NCBI RefSeq assembly: GCF_002013375.1
Contig: NZ_MAEW01000001.1
Span: 310,001-374,000 of the forward strand
Length of the DNA: 64,000 nt
DNA from: Mycobacterium sp. D16Q13
Lineage (GTDB): Bacteria; Actinomycetota; Actinomycetes; Mycobacteriales; Mycobacteriaceae
Direction of reading: 5' to 3'
Made by a program: the position numbers and the translations under genes
Notes under the pieces: generated by a model
The model's input: the letters and a program-made list of their open reading frames with translations, nothing else
The model's database searches: none
What the model was told of the DNA's origin: nothing
Shown: piece by piece, positions 30,380 to 40,685 of the stretch
Position numbering within the stretch: the first letter of the stretch is position 1
Layout of the letters: every line of letters begins with the position of its first letter

Positions 30380-31102
30380 ATGAGTCATTGGGATGTCATC
30401 ATCCGCGTAGCCCTGGGATTTGGCCTGGGTTGTGTCATCGGGATCGAACGGCAGTGGCGCGCCAAGAATGCCGGCCTGCGCACCAACGCGCTGGTGTGCC
30501 TGGGCGCGACACTCTTCGTCATCATGGGCGGCTACAGCTTCCATGGCCCCGGTGCCGACCCGACTCGCGTTGCGGCGCAGATCGTTTCAGGCATCGGCTT
30601 CCTCGGCGCCGGAGTGATCATGAAACAGGGCGCCACCATCACCGGGCTGAACACCGCCGCCACGATGTGGGCCACCGCCGCCGTGGGCGCGCTGGCCGGC
30701 GGCGGCATGTACGACGTCGCGATCGTCGGCACCGTGGCCATCGTGCTGGCCAACGTCCTGTTGCGGCCACTCGGGCATCTGCTGGATCGCCAACCGGCCA
30801 TCGGCCGCGAGTCCGCGCCCGCGGCATATCTCTTCGAGGTCACCACCACCGATGAAACCGAGGCGCATATCCGGGCGCTCACCGTACAGGCCGTCAACAG
30901 GCCTGAATTCGCGCTGCAATCGGTGCGGTCCTATGACGTGGAAGACGGCAAGCATGTGCGCGTGGTGGCGAAGCTGAGCGCCGAAGAACGCAACGACTCG
31001 CTGCTGGAGTCCGCGGTAAGCCGCCTGTCCATGGAACCCGCGGTCTCATCGGTGCGCTGGCATGTCGACCGCGAGGAAGAAGCCGAAGCCAGTGAGTGGT
31101 AG
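30380..31102 (+). CDS. MgtC/SapB-family membrane protein
   Basis: The protein has 240 residues. The N-terminal MgtC hydrophobic domain shows the conserved GFGLGCVIGIERQWRAKNAGLRTNALVCLGATLF, RVAAQIVSGIGFLGAGVIMKQG and GLNTAATMWATAAVGALAGGG motifs over about four or five TM segments. A soluble ACT-like C-terminal domain of roughly 90 residues follows. MgtC proteins aid growth in low magnesium and intramacrophage survival. The start at 30380 is preferred over the in-frame ATG at 30305 from family alignment and an AGGA 8 nt upstream. Confidence 0.92.
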   Translation: MSHWDVIIRVALGFGLGCVIGIERQWRAKNAGLRTNALVCLGATLFVIMGGYSFHGPGADPTRVAAQIVSGIGFLGAGVIMKQGATITGLNTAATMWATAAVGALAGGGMYDVAIVGTVAIVLANVLLRPLGHLLDRQPAIGRESAPAAYLFEVTTTDETEAHIRALTVQAVNRPEFALQSVRSYDVEDGKHVRVVAKLSAEERNDSLLESAVSRLSMEPAVSSVRWHVDREEEAEASEW

Positions 31103-31117
31103 GCGCTGACGACCCGT

Positions 31118-31173
31118 CGAGTGTGAAGCCATGGCGGTATTTCGGCCGAATATCCGCCGTGCCTTCACACTCG
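31118..31173. repeat. 56-nt imperfect palindrome between mgtC-type gene and tmk
   Basis: The outer arms CGAGTGTGAAG (31118-31128) and CTTCACACTCG (31163-31173) are perfect. Inner GGCGG/CCGCC segments also pair, and the centre TTCGGCCGAA is self-complementary. It overlaps the tmk stop. It could be a bidirectional terminator without U-tract or a dispersed intergenic repeat. Confidence 0.7.
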
Positions 31174-31803
31174 GCGTAGCAGTTCCTCGGCCAGCGCATC
31201 CGGATCGCCGCCGTCGGTGACTACCCACGGGCCGCCCCAATTCCGTTGCGCCAGATCGGCGTATGCCGCGGACACCCGCGACTGCAGATCCGAGTCACGC
31301 TCATAGGTGTCGCGGGTGCGGTCGCTGTCCTGCTGCTCGCGCTGCCGCGCCCGCTGCTGGGCGAGCTCCGGGGAAACGTTCAGGAACACTTGCCAATCGG
31401 GATGCGGCAGATCGAATCGCTCGTATTCGAGCTCATACACCCAGCGGGCCATCTCGCCGTCGCCGTCCTGATGCAGCCGCGCCGCACCGTACGCGGCGTT
31501 AGAGGCCACCCAGCGATCCAGGATCACCAGGTCGTTTGTGCGCTCCAGCCCCGCGAGCTCGTCACGGGCATCGCGCCGGTCCAGGGCGAACAGCAGCCCC
31601 ATCGCGTACGCGGAGGACACCACATCGCCATGCCCCCCTTTGAGCGACTCGGCGGCGAGGTCGGCGTGCACCGAGCGCCCATAGCGCGGAAAGTCCAGCG
31701 TCGCAACGGATAACCCCCGGGCATTCGAGCGCGCTATCAGCTTCTCGGTAAGCGTGCGCTTGCCCGCGCCGTCGACACCCTCGATCGCAATCAGCTGACC
31801 CAC
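31165..31803 (-). CDS. tmk: Thymidylate kinase
   Basis: The protein has 212 residues. The P-loop is GVDGAGKRT near residues 9-17, with R where many homologues have S, as in Mtb TMK. DFPRYGRS and LDRWVASNAAYGAARLHQ match the dTMP-binding and LID-proximal motifs. It phosphorylates dTMP to dTDP. It matches Rv3247c. The stop lies inside a large palindrome. Confidence 0.94.
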   Translation of the reverse strand: MGQLIAIEGVDGAGKRTLTEKLIARSNARGLSVATLDFPRYGRSVHADLAAESLKGGHGDVVSSAYAMGLLFALDRRDARDELAGLERTNDLVILDRWVASNAAYGAARLHQDGDGEMARWVYELEYERFDLPHPDWQVFLNVSPELAQQRARQREQQDSDRTRDTYERDSDLQSRVSAAYADLAQRNWGGPWVVTDGGDPDALAEELLRRV

Positions 31804-31820
31804 GGCTGGTCAGCCTACGC

Positions 31821-31854
31821 AAAGGCCCCCGGCACCGGAGTGCCGAGGGCCTTG
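31821..31854 (-). terminator. Terminator downstream of sahH
   Basis: Arms AAGGCCCCCGGCA (31822-31834) and TGCCGAGGGCCTT (31841-31853) form a 13-bp stem with one mismatch and a 6-nt loop. On the minus strand it ends in CCTTTGCG. It lies between the sahH stop and the tmk start. Confidence 0.8.
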
Positions 31855-31872
31855 TACGAGTTTCTCGATAGA

Positions 31873-33333
<1,461 letters not shown>

Positions 33334-33464
33334 CGCCACCTCAATCGCGTCTCGTGAATATTTCTTGCATGTCAAGGCAACTGACACACACGGGTCCGTC
33401 ACCAGGTTAGCGCGTGTGAGCGATAGATAGTTAGATCAGGTAGCGAGATTTATGGACGCGCAGG

Positions 33465-34163
33465 TCACTGGGAGCCCGTCCCGCTTGCGGGGGCCTTATC
33501 GGCAAGTACGTTGGCCTCGACGAACGGAGACAACAGGCGCGCCATATCGAGCGCCACATCATGATCCGATTCGGGCGGCATCGACACGTAACTCATCGCC
33601 AGCCGCACAATCGACCGCGCGAGGATCGCGGCGTCCTCTTCACTGGCCGACACCCAGCTGTTCGCGAACGACTCAGTCAATCGGACCGATGCCGGCAACA
33701 CGATCAAGGCGCTGTCCACCGTCACGAGGCGCATGAGCTCAGGCTTGGCCTCACCCGTCAGTAATGCGATGACCATGGGATCTGCGGCGCTCTCGGCGAA
33801 GAATGCGGCAAACCCCTGATGTAGCGCGCCATGGATATCGCCGACATTGGCATATATCGCGTTGTTGACGGAGTCGGCCAGGCGCAGCGCCAACCGCAGC
33901 GCGTATCCCTGGGCCAGCCCCTGCCGGGAGCCGAACTCGTTGTACAGCGTCTGCCGACTGACTCCCGCCCGACGGGCCACCGCGGACATCGTCACCGCCG
34001 ACCAGTCCTGATGCCGCAGCAGATCCCCGAGTGCATCGAGAACCGATTCGCGAAGCAGCGCCCGCGCGGCCTCGGCATACGGCACTCGTGGCGTCACACC
34101 GGGGAGCCTGACAGGGGCGCTCGCAGTCGTCAATGCGCCCCTCGCAGGCAACACATCTGTCAT
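33465..34163 (-). CDS. TetR-family regulator of alkane hydroxylase operon (AlkX type)
   Basis: The protein has 232 residues. An HTH ([43 protein letters not shown]) lies at about residues 39-81. The ATG at 34163 overlaps the rubB stop by 4 nt. It occupies the last position of alkB-rubA-rubB-alkX, as Rv3249c does in Mtb. In Dietzia AlkX represses the alkane hydroxylase gene and is released by fatty acids, so the same logic is likely here. Confidence 0.9.
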   Translation of the reverse strand: MTDVLPARGALTTASAPVRLPGVTPRVPYAEAARALLRESVLDALGDLLRHQDWSAVTMSAVARRAGVSRQTLYNEFGSRQGLAQGYALRLALRLADSVNNAIYANVGDIHGALHQGFAAFFAESAADPMVIALLTGEAKPELMRLVTVDSALIVLPASVRLTESFANSWVSASEEDAAILARSIVRLAMSYVSMPPESDHDVALDMARLLSPFVEANVLADKAPASGTGSQ

Positions 34164-34348
34164 GGCCGCGCGATCTCCACCATCACGAAGTCGGCCTTCG
34201 CGGCGCCACAGTCCGGGCAGCTCCAGTCCTCGGGAATGTCGTCCCAGCGCGTACCCGCCTCGATACCGTCCTCCGGCCAGCCCACAGCCTCGTCGTACTG
34301 GAATCCGCACTGCATGCATTCGTACAACTTGTAGTCGTTCTCGCTCAT
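34160..34348 (-). CDS. rubB: Rubredoxin RubB
   Basis: The protein has 62 residues. Iron ligands are the two CxxCG knuckles CMQCGF (about residues 11-14) and CPDCGA (about 44-47). It donates electrons to AlkB. The start overlaps the rubA stop by 4 nt (ATGA). It matches Rv3250c. Confidence 0.94.
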   Translation of the reverse strand: MSENDYKLYECMQCGFQYDEAVGWPEDGIEAGTRWDDIPEDWSCPDCGAAKADFVMVEIARP

Positions 34349-34521
34349 GAGTCCGCTCCTACTACTTCCTCAAAATCTACTTTCTCGCGCACTCCGCAGT
34401 CGGGGCAGCACCAGTCGTCGGGAACCCCCGACCACGCCGTCCCGGCCGGGAATCCCTCGCGAGGGGCCCCCGTGCTCTCGTCGTACACGTACTGACATAC
34501 GGGGCAACGGTACTGGGACAT
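34345..34521 (-). CDS. rubA: Rubredoxin RubA
   Basis: The 58-residue protein starts [15 protein letters not shown] and has CPVC at residues 6-9 and CPDCG at 39-43 as iron ligands, preceded by the DDWCC stretch. It begins 1 nt after the alkB stop (TGACATG) and ends overlapping rubB, so it sits in a tightly coupled operon. It matches Rv3251c. Its short length makes it easy to miss. Confidence 0.93.
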   Translation of the reverse strand: MSQYRCPVCQYVYDESTGAPREGFPAGTAWSGVPDDWCCPDCGVREKVDFEEVVGADS

Positions 34522-34522
34522 G

Positions 34523-35752
34523 TCAGGCCGCCTCTTCCGTCACGCCGTACTTGGCCAGAATCTTCGCGCGCTTGCTCGGCTGGACGTTCACCTTGGTGAT
34601 ATCGCCGTTGTAGTGGTCCAGCACCCGCTGATCCATGATCTTGCGCCACAGCGGCGGGAAGTACGCCAGCGTCAGCATCGTCGCGTACCCGCTGGGCAGG
34701 TTCGGAGCACCGTCCATGCTGCGCAGGGTCTGATAGCGCCGCGTGGGATTGGCGTGGTGGTCGCTGTGCCGCTGCAAGTGGTACAGGAAGATGTTGGTTA
34801 CCAGGTGATCCGAGTTCCAGCTGTGCTTAGGGGTGCAGCGCTCGTACCGTCCGCCTGCGACCTTCTGCCGCAACAGCCCGTAGTGCTCCAGGTAGTTCAC
34901 CGTCTCAAGAAAGGTGAATCCATAGATGGCCTGAATGATCAGGTACGGGATGACCGCGGTGCCGAAGATCGCGATGGTGACCCCGAACAACACCACCGTC
35001 ATCAGCCAGGCATTCACCACATCGTTGCTCGGGTGCAGCACAAAGCGATTCAGCCGCTTCATGCGCGTGGCCTCCAGGTTCCAGGAGGACTTCAGACTCC
35101 CCCAGACGCTGCGCGGCCAGAAGCCCCAGAACGTCTCGCCGAATCGCGAGCTGGCCGGGTCCTCAGGTGTCGCGACGCGCACGTGGTGTCCACGGTTGTG
35201 CTCGATGTAGAAGTGGCCGTAGAACGTCTGCGCCAGGGTGATCTTCGAGAGCCAGCGCTCCAGTTCGTCTTTCTTGTGTCCCATTTCGTGGGCGGTGTTG
35301 ATACCGACTCCACCGAGAACACCGATGGATAGCGCGATGCCCAGCTTGGAGATCCAGCTGATGCCGTTATCGAACCCGATCCAACTCAGGTCGGTGGCGG
35401 TGAAGTAGTAGGCCCCCAGGAAGAAGCTCGCGTACTGGAACGGAATGAAGATGTAGGTGCAGTACCGGTAGTACTTGTCGTTCTCCAGCGCCTCCATCAC
35501 CTCGTCGGGTGCGTTCTCGCCGTCGGCGCCAAAGCGCAGATCCAGCAGCGGCAGGATCACGTACACCAGCAGTGGACCGATCCAGAAGAAGAATGGCGAG
35601 AACTGCTGCCATCCGAGCTGGTTCATCGCATAGACAAGAGCCGTCGCGATGAAGATCGCGGTGGGCGGGATCATGCCGTACAGCCACATGTGGCGCTTGC
35701 GGTCGCGCCACTGGACGGGCAGGTCGTGGGCTGCATCAAGGTTTGACGTCAT
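34523..35752 (-). CDS. alkB: Alkane 1-monooxygenase AlkB
   Basis: The protein has 409 residues from ATG 35752, which has AGGAG 8 nt upstream. Six hydrophobic helices and the diiron histidine boxes are visible: HEMGHKK, EHNRGHHVRVATPEDPASS and LQRHSDHHANPTRRYQ. The NYLEHYGLLR signature is also present. It hydroxylates terminal carbons of medium- and long-chain n-alkanes using rubredoxin. It matches Rv3252c. An in-frame extension to 35878 lacks an SD and crosses the probable promoter. Confidence 0.95.
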   Translation of the reverse strand: MTSNLDAAHDLPVQWRDRKRHMWLYGMIPPTAIFIATALVYAMNQLGWQQFSPFFFWIGPLLVYVILPLLDLRFGADGENAPDEVMEALENDKYYRYCTYIFIPFQYASFFLGAYYFTATDLSWIGFDNGISWISKLGIALSIGVLGGVGINTAHEMGHKKDELERWLSKITLAQTFYGHFYIEHNRGHHVRVATPEDPASSRFGETFWGFWPRSVWGSLKSSWNLEATRMKRLNRFVLHPSNDVVNAWLMTVVLFGVTIAIFGTAVIPYLIIQAIYGFTFLETVNYLEHYGLLRQKVAGGRYERCTPKHSWNSDHLVTNIFLYHLQRHSDHHANPTRRYQTLRSMDGAPNLPSGYATMLTLAYFPPLWRKIMDQRVLDHYNGDITKVNVQPSKRAKILAKYGVTEEAA

Positions 35753-35827
35753 CGTCACTTCTCCTCGGTTCAAATCTTCGTGAGGTGCGTCACCGAACGG
35801 ATTTGACGATAGGACATGATTCGTCGC

Positions 35828-35839
35828 TTGTCTAGACAA
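35828..35839. promoter_or_regulatory. Palindrome upstream of alkB, candidate AlkX operator
   Basis: TTGTCTAGACAA is a perfect 12-bp palindrome 76 bp upstream of the alkB ATG, in the only intergenic region of the operon. Its TTGTCT half could also act as a -35 element. Confidence 0.4.
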
Positions 35840-35908
35840 ATGAGTATGTTTTGTAAAGCGCCTGGTGGTGCGCGTCACCCAGAAGGGACCCGCGAAGAAG
35901 GAGGTGAG

Positions 35909-37384
35909 TTACTGCTCGACGGCCACGCGAAGCCCGAGCACCGAGTGCCGGCGACTGTAGGCGAAGTAGACGACCACGCCGATGGCCATCCAGGCCAACG
36001 CGAACATCCAGGTACGCACGGCAAGGTTGAGCATCAACCACCCGCACGCCAGGATCGCGACGACGGGGAGCCACGGCACCCCCGGCGTGCGGAAGCTGCG
36101 GGGCAGATCGGGACGGGATCGCCGCAACACGACGACACCGGCCGACACCAGCACAAAGGCGAACAGCGTGCCGACGTTGACGATCTCCTCCAGGCCCTCG
36201 ATCGGGGTGAGGGACGCCGCTATCGCGACGAGGAAGCCCACGATCAGGGTGATGCGTATCGGCGTACCGTGCGATCCGGTCCGCGCGAGCTCGCGCGGCA
36301 GCAGTCCATCGCGACACATCGCGAAGATGACCCGGATCTGTCCGAGCATCAGCACCATGACCACCGTGGTCAGCCCGGCCAGCGCACCGATCGCGATGAC
36401 CTTCGCTGCCCAGTCGACACCGTTGAGGTGAAATGCCGTGGACAGGTTCGGATGCGAATCGGCCGCCCGCAGATCGCTGTACTTGACCATCCCGGACAGC
36501 ACGACCGTGACCGCGACGTACAGGACGGTGACGATGACGAGCGAGGCGATGATGCCGCGCGGCACATCCTTCTGCGGGTTCCGTGTTTCCTCCGCTGTCG
36601 TGGCGACGACATCGAAGCCGATGAACGCGAAGAACACGATCGATGCGCCCGCCAGCACCCCGAACCAGCCGTACTGGCTTCCGGAACCGCCGGCGATGAA
36701 CGAGAACAGGGACTGATCCAGTCCGGTCCTGCTGGAGCTCCCCGCCTCCGCCGGCGGGACGAACGGTGTGTAGTTGGACGCCTTGATGAAGAAGGCACCG
36801 ACGATGATCACCAGCAGCACCACCAGAACCTTGACGGTGGTGATGACGAGAGACACCCGTGAGGACAGCTTGGTGCCGACAGCGAGCAGCACCGTCAACA
36901 CCGAGACAATGAGAAATGCCCCCCAGTCGATCTTGAGCGCTCCGAGATGCACTGCGCCACTGGAGAACCCAAACACCGTACTCAGATAGCTCGACCAGCC
37001 TTTGGCGACGGTGGCCGCGCCCACCGAAAACTCGAGAATGAGGTCCCAGCCGAGAATCCAGGCGGCGAACTCACCGAACGTCGCATAGGAGAACGTATAG
37101 GCGCTGCCGGCAACCGGAATGGTCGATGCGAACTCGGCGTAACACATGGCGGCCAGACCGCACCCGATCGCGGCCATGATGAACGAGAGTGAGATCGCCG
37201 GACCGGTGACATTGGCCGCAGTCGATGCGGTGACGGTGAAGATACCGGCTCCGATGACCACCGAGACCCCGAAAACGGTGAGGTCCCACCACGTTAGGTC
37301 CCTACGGAGCTTTGTTTCCGGCTCGTCCGTGTCTGCGATCGACTGTTCAACAGACTTCGTTCGCCACAATCCACTACCTGGCAT
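35909..37384 (-). CDS. APC-superfamily amino-acid permease
   Basis: The protein has 491 residues with about 12 hydrophobic segments. The first segment FGVSVVIGAGIFTVTAST contains the APC substrate-binding GAGIF motif. The sequence is of the cationic amino-acid transporter type (AFIGFDVVATTAEETRNPQKDVPRGI). It matches Rv3253c, beginning MPGSGLWRTKSVEQSIADTDEPET. Substrate is not determined. It is transcribed towards 35909, ahead of the alkB promoter. Confidence 0.92.
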   Translation of the reverse strand: MPGSGLWRTKSVEQSIADTDEPETKLRRDLTWWDLTVFGVSVVIGAGIFTVTASTAANVTGPAISLSFIMAAIGCGLAAMCYAEFASTIPVAGSAYTFSYATFGEFAAWILGWDLILEFSVGAATVAKGWSSYLSTVFGFSSGAVHLGALKIDWGAFLIVSVLTVLLAVGTKLSSRVSLVITTVKVLVVLLVIIVGAFFIKASNYTPFVPPAEAGSSSRTGLDQSLFSFIAGGSGSQYGWFGVLAGASIVFFAFIGFDVVATTAEETRNPQKDVPRGIIASLVIVTVLYVAVTVVLSGMVKYSDLRAADSHPNLSTAFHLNGVDWAAKVIAIGALAGLTTVVMVLMLGQIRVIFAMCRDGLLPRELARTGSHGTPIRITLIVGFLVAIAASLTPIEGLEEIVNVGTLFAFVLVSAGVVVLRRSRPDLPRSFRTPGVPWLPVVAILACGWLMLNLAVRTWMFALAWMAIGVVVYFAYSRRHSVLGLRVAVEQ

Positions 37385-37437
37385 TACGGCAGTCTCGCAC
37401 AAGCCCCATGCTCACGATGGTTGATCACACCGGCTAA

Positions 37438-38361
37438 CTAGGAATTGACGGTCGAACGATCCAGATCAGGCTCGAGGTAGATCACCTGCGCGATCGGTAT
37501 CGCCTCGCGCACCCGCCGTTCGGCGGCGTCAATCGTGGCAGCGACCAGCGGCAGATCCGCGTTAGGTGCGATCGCGATCTTGGCCGCAACCAGAAGCTCC
37601 TCCGGGCCCAGATACTGCGTACGGCAATGAATTACCCGCTCAACGTGATCGGTTCCGGTCAGCGCGTCCAGGATCGCCTGCTCCTGCGCCACGGTCGCAC
37701 CCTCACCGATCAGAAGGCTCTTCATCTCGACCATCAGAACAATCGCGATGATGCCCAGCAGCACACCGATCGCCATGGTTCCGATCCCGTCCCACACCGG
37801 GTCGCCGGTCAGGATCGTCATGCCAACGCCAAACAGCGCAAAGGCCAGCCCCAGCAGGGCGCCGGTGTCTTCGAGCAGTACGACGGGAAGCTCGGGGTTG
37901 CGTGAGTTGCGGATGAACTGCCACCAGCTGGCCTTGCCCTTCAGCGGCTTGGACTCCACGAACGCCGTGCGGAAGCTGTAGCCCTCCAGCCCTATCGCCA
38001 ACACCAGAATCACGACCGCGACGATGGGCGACTGAAGATGCTCAGGCGCATGGATCTTGTGATAGCCCTCGTACAGGGCGAAGACCGAACCGAGCGTGAA
38101 CAGCACCAGCGCGACCACAAAGGAGTAGAAGAATCGGCTGCGCCCATATCCGAACGGGTGCAGACGATCTGCTTCCTTACTCGCCGCGCGCTGCCCGTAG
38201 AGCAGCAGACCCTGGTTGGAGGTGTCCGCCACCGAGTGCACGGACTCGGCAAGCATCGACGAACTCCCGGTGATCAGGAAGCCGACGAACTTGGCCGCCG
38301 CAATCCCCGCATTGGCTGCCAGCGCCGCGATGATCGCCTTCTTACTGCCGCCTGCCGACAT
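37438..38361 (-). CDS. Cation diffusion facilitator family transporter
   Basis: The protein has 307 residues. An N-terminal six-TM region begins AIIAALAANAGIAAAKFVGFLITGSSSMLAESVHSVADTSNQGLLLYG, containing the HSxxD metal-site helix typical of CDF proteins. A C-terminal cytoplasmic domain contains DHVERVIHCRTQYLGPEELLVAAKI. It probably exports a divalent metal such as Zn or Mn in exchange for protons. It is not at this position in the Mtb map I recall. Confidence 0.9.
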   Translation of the reverse strand: MSAGGSKKAIIAALAANAGIAAAKFVGFLITGSSSMLAESVHSVADTSNQGLLLYGQRAASKEADRLHPFGYGRSRFFYSFVVALVLFTLGSVFALYEGYHKIHAPEHLQSPIVAVVILVLAIGLEGYSFRTAFVESKPLKGKASWWQFIRNSRNPELPVVLLEDTGALLGLAFALFGVGMTILTGDPVWDGIGTMAIGVLLGIIAIVLMVEMKSLLIGEGATVAQEQAILDALTGTDHVERVIHCRTQYLGPEELLVAAKIAIAPNADLPLVAATIDAAERRVREAIPIAQVIYLEPDLDRSTVNS

Positions 38362-38403
38362 CGACTCTCCTTCTGTTCCCTTCGCGCCTTGCCCGGTGAC
38401 TCG

Positions 38404-39621
38404 CTATGCGTCCACGTCGACTGTTGCCATGAACACGCGCGCATCGGACTGCCCGACCAGCGTGACATTTCCACCGTCGGCCGGCACCCATACCGACTGG
38501 CCCGCATGCACCGCGAGGTCCGGCCCCGAACCGTCCAACCGCACGCTGCCCCGAGTGCACAGCAGTATCCGTGGCCCTTTGATCCCTACCGGTATGCGTT
38601 CGCCATCCACCAGATCGAAACGCGACAGCGCGAATTCCTTGGCGGGCGTGAGATACCGGGTCTGGGCGCCGTCGGTCACCGTCTCGACGTGCAGGTGTTT
38701 CTCGGCGGCAGGTGAAAAATCCAGCACCCGAAGCAATTCGGGTACGTCAACGTGCTTGGGGGTAAGCCCGCCCCGCAGCACGTTATCGGAGTTGGCCATG
38801 ATCTCGACCGCCAGGCCGCGCAGGTACGCATGCAGGTTTCCGGCAGGCAGGTAGATCCCCTCCCCCGGTTCCAGGGTGAGCCGGTTCAACAACAGCGAGG
38901 CGAGCACTCCCGCATCGGCGGGATACCGCTCGCCCAACTCCAAGAGGGTGCGCGCCTCGCCGACGAAACGCTCATGCCCGGAGGACAGGTAGCGCACCGC
39001 GCCGTCGAGCACCGCCGGCACCAGCACATCCAGGCTCGGCTGCGGCAGGGTTATCCAGGTGGTGAACAGGGCGCGCAGCCCGTCGGCATCAGATTGACCG
39101 GCGAGCAGATTCACATACGGTGTCAGCGCATCGACATTCAAAGCGCGAAAGAGTTCGACGGTATCTCCGGGATCGCGGAAGCCGGCCAGTGCCTCGAAAC
39201 GGTCCAGCGCCACAACCAGTTCCGGCTTGTGATTGCGATCGCGATAATTGCGCACCGGAGAGTTGAGCGGCATCCCCGCTGCCTCTTCGCGGGCGTACCC
39301 GTCGGCCGCCTGCTGCGCGCTGGGGTGAGCCTGCAACGACAGCGGCTCGTCGGCCGCCAGCACCTTGAGCAGGAATGGCAGCTGATCACCGAACTCCGCC
39401 ACCGATGCCGGCCCCAACTGACCGGCCGGGTCCGCCGCCACCACATCAAGCAATGACTGTGCGCCACTGCCGGTTTCCAGGTAGGCGGGATCGGCTGGGT
39501 GCGCACCCAGCCACAGCTCGGCTTCCGGATGCGGCGTAGGCGTGGGGCGTCCGGTGAACTCGGCGATCGCCGTCCGCGAACCCCAGGCGTACGTCCTGAT
39601 CGCCCCCCTGAGCAGATTCAC
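38404..39621 (-). CDS. manA: Mannose-6-phosphate isomerase
   Basis: The protein has 405 residues and is a type I zinc-dependent isomerase. Zinc-site motifs are LSLQAHPS and YRDRNHKPELVVAL, then EPGEGIYLPAGNLHAYLRG. It interconverts fructose 6-phosphate and mannose 6-phosphate, feeding mannose donors for lipoarabinomannan. It starts with GTG at 39621, overlapping the upstream gene stop by 4 nt. It matches Rv3255c. Confidence 0.94.
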   Translation of the reverse strand: MNLLRGAIRTYAWGSRTAIAEFTGRPTPTPHPEAELWLGAHPADPAYLETGSGAQSLLDVVAADPAGQLGPASVAEFGDQLPFLLKVLAADEPLSLQAHPSAQQAADGYAREEAAGMPLNSPVRNYRDRNHKPELVVALDRFEALAGFRDPGDTVELFRALNVDALTPYVNLLAGQSDADGLRALFTTWITLPQPSLDVLVPAVLDGAVRYLSSGHERFVGEARTLLELGERYPADAGVLASLLLNRLTLEPGEGIYLPAGNLHAYLRGLAVEIMANSDNVLRGGLTPKHVDVPELLRVLDFSPAAEKHLHVETVTDGAQTRYLTPAKEFALSRFDLVDGERIPVGIKGPRILLCTRGSVRLDGSGPDLAVHAGQSVWVPADGGNVTLVGQSDARVFMATVDVDA

Positions 39622-40685
39622 AGCCCGGATCTCCCCCCGCCAAGCCGGGCGTACACCGAGGCCATTTCGAGCCGCGTCGCGAGCATCATCAACTGCGCGA
39701 GCTCCGACGGCCGTGCCCCCACGTCGCCCAGGTCGGTGGTGCTCACCAGCTCGGTCTCGTCGATACCGTCGATCCTCGAGGCGACCGATTGGAAGTCACT
39801 ATCGGTCGCCAGGGCAAGGATCCGCGGTCGACCACCACTGCGAGGACCATCGATGAACTCATCATGAAACAGCGAGCTCTCACCAGAGCTCCTACCCGAC
39901 AACGTGTCCCGCATCGCGGCCAACGCCTGCGGAAGACCGCACGCGGTCGCGGTGCGCTGCGTCAGCCTCAGCAGCGTCGCCGCGGCGTGTTGAGCGAGCG
40001 CCACGGTCACCGAACGATCTCCGCAGAACACCACCGGACCAGCGGTCAAGCGCGTGGCAATCACCTTGGCGGCGTTGGTGAAGATCTCGCGGCCCACAGT
40101 GTTCCGGGATACCTCACCATCCACCTCGTCGGCGATGGTCATGACGTCAGGCGCGATGGCCTTATCGAGCGCTCCCAGCACGGCCGCGCCGACGGCAAGA
40201 TTGTGGGCAAGGCTGAAAGTGTCCGGGACCCGTAACCGGGGCGCCAGCGAAATCGCCCGCCCGGCACCGGAATATGCCAAAGGGCCCTCATCGGGGGCGG
40301 CGATGACTACCCGGGCACCACGGCGCGTGCCCACCGACACCGCAGCGCTGAGTACCGGGTCACCGGCATCGTCGCCAGCGACCACCATGACATCGAGCGG
40401 GCCCACCCATACCGGGGCCCGAGTGGCAGTCACGAACGGAAGGCTCACCGTGTCCGACAGCGCCCCAGCCAGAACCGCTCCCGCCGTCGCGGCGGTGCCG
40501 CGACCCGCGACCCAGACAACCGCGCGCGACCGGTCTTCGGATTGAAGAGGCTCCAGGGCGCCCTCGGCGATAGCCGTGCCGACCGCACGCACCTGAGAGC
40601 CGGCCATCGACGCGGCCTGTAGCGAGCCATCGCGATCCGCCGCCAACAGCGCTTCGGCGTCGTCCAGATCGATGGTGACGTTCAT
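39618..40685 (-). CDS. TobH/SIS-type conserved protein, Rv3256c type
   Basis: The protein has 355 residues. It begins MNVTIDLDDAEALLAADRDGSLQAASMAG, followed by a sugar isomerase-like region (LDVMVVAGDDAGDPVLSAAVSVGTRRGARVVIAAPDEGPL) and a C-terminal part with ALAQHAAATLLR. It resembles the phosphoglucose-isomerase-like TobH family and Rv3256c. It is wedged between manA and the phosphomannomutase gene with overlaps of 4 and 1 nt, so a role in mannose-phosphate metabolism is likely but unproven. Confidence 0.85.
   Translation of the reverse strand: MNVTIDLDDAEALLAADRDGSLQAASMAGSQVRAVGTAIAEGALEPLQSEDRSRAVVWVAGRGTAATAGAVLAGALSDTVSLPFVTATRAPVWVGPLDVMVVAGDDAGDPVLSAAVSVGTRRGARVVIAAPDEGPLAYSGAGRAISLAPRLRVPDTFSLAHNLAVGAAVLGALDKAIAPDVMTIADEVDGEVSRNTVGREIFTNAAKVIATRLTAGPVVFCGDRSVTVALAQHAAATLLRLTQRTATACGLPQALAAMRDTLSGRSSGESSLFHDEFIDGPRSGGRPRILALATDSDFQSVASRIDGIDETELVSTTDLGDVGARPSELAQLMMLATRLEMASVYARLGGGRSGL

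Noticed and set aside
33334..33464. Possible SAH riboswitch upstream of sahH
   Set aside because: The 131-bp leader region shows no convincing SAH aptamer fold or pseudoknot by eye.
34377..34649. Minus-strand 90-codon ORF over alkB end and rubA
   Set aside because: Another frame encodes the complete rubredoxin RubA (34345-34521) with both CxxC pairs.
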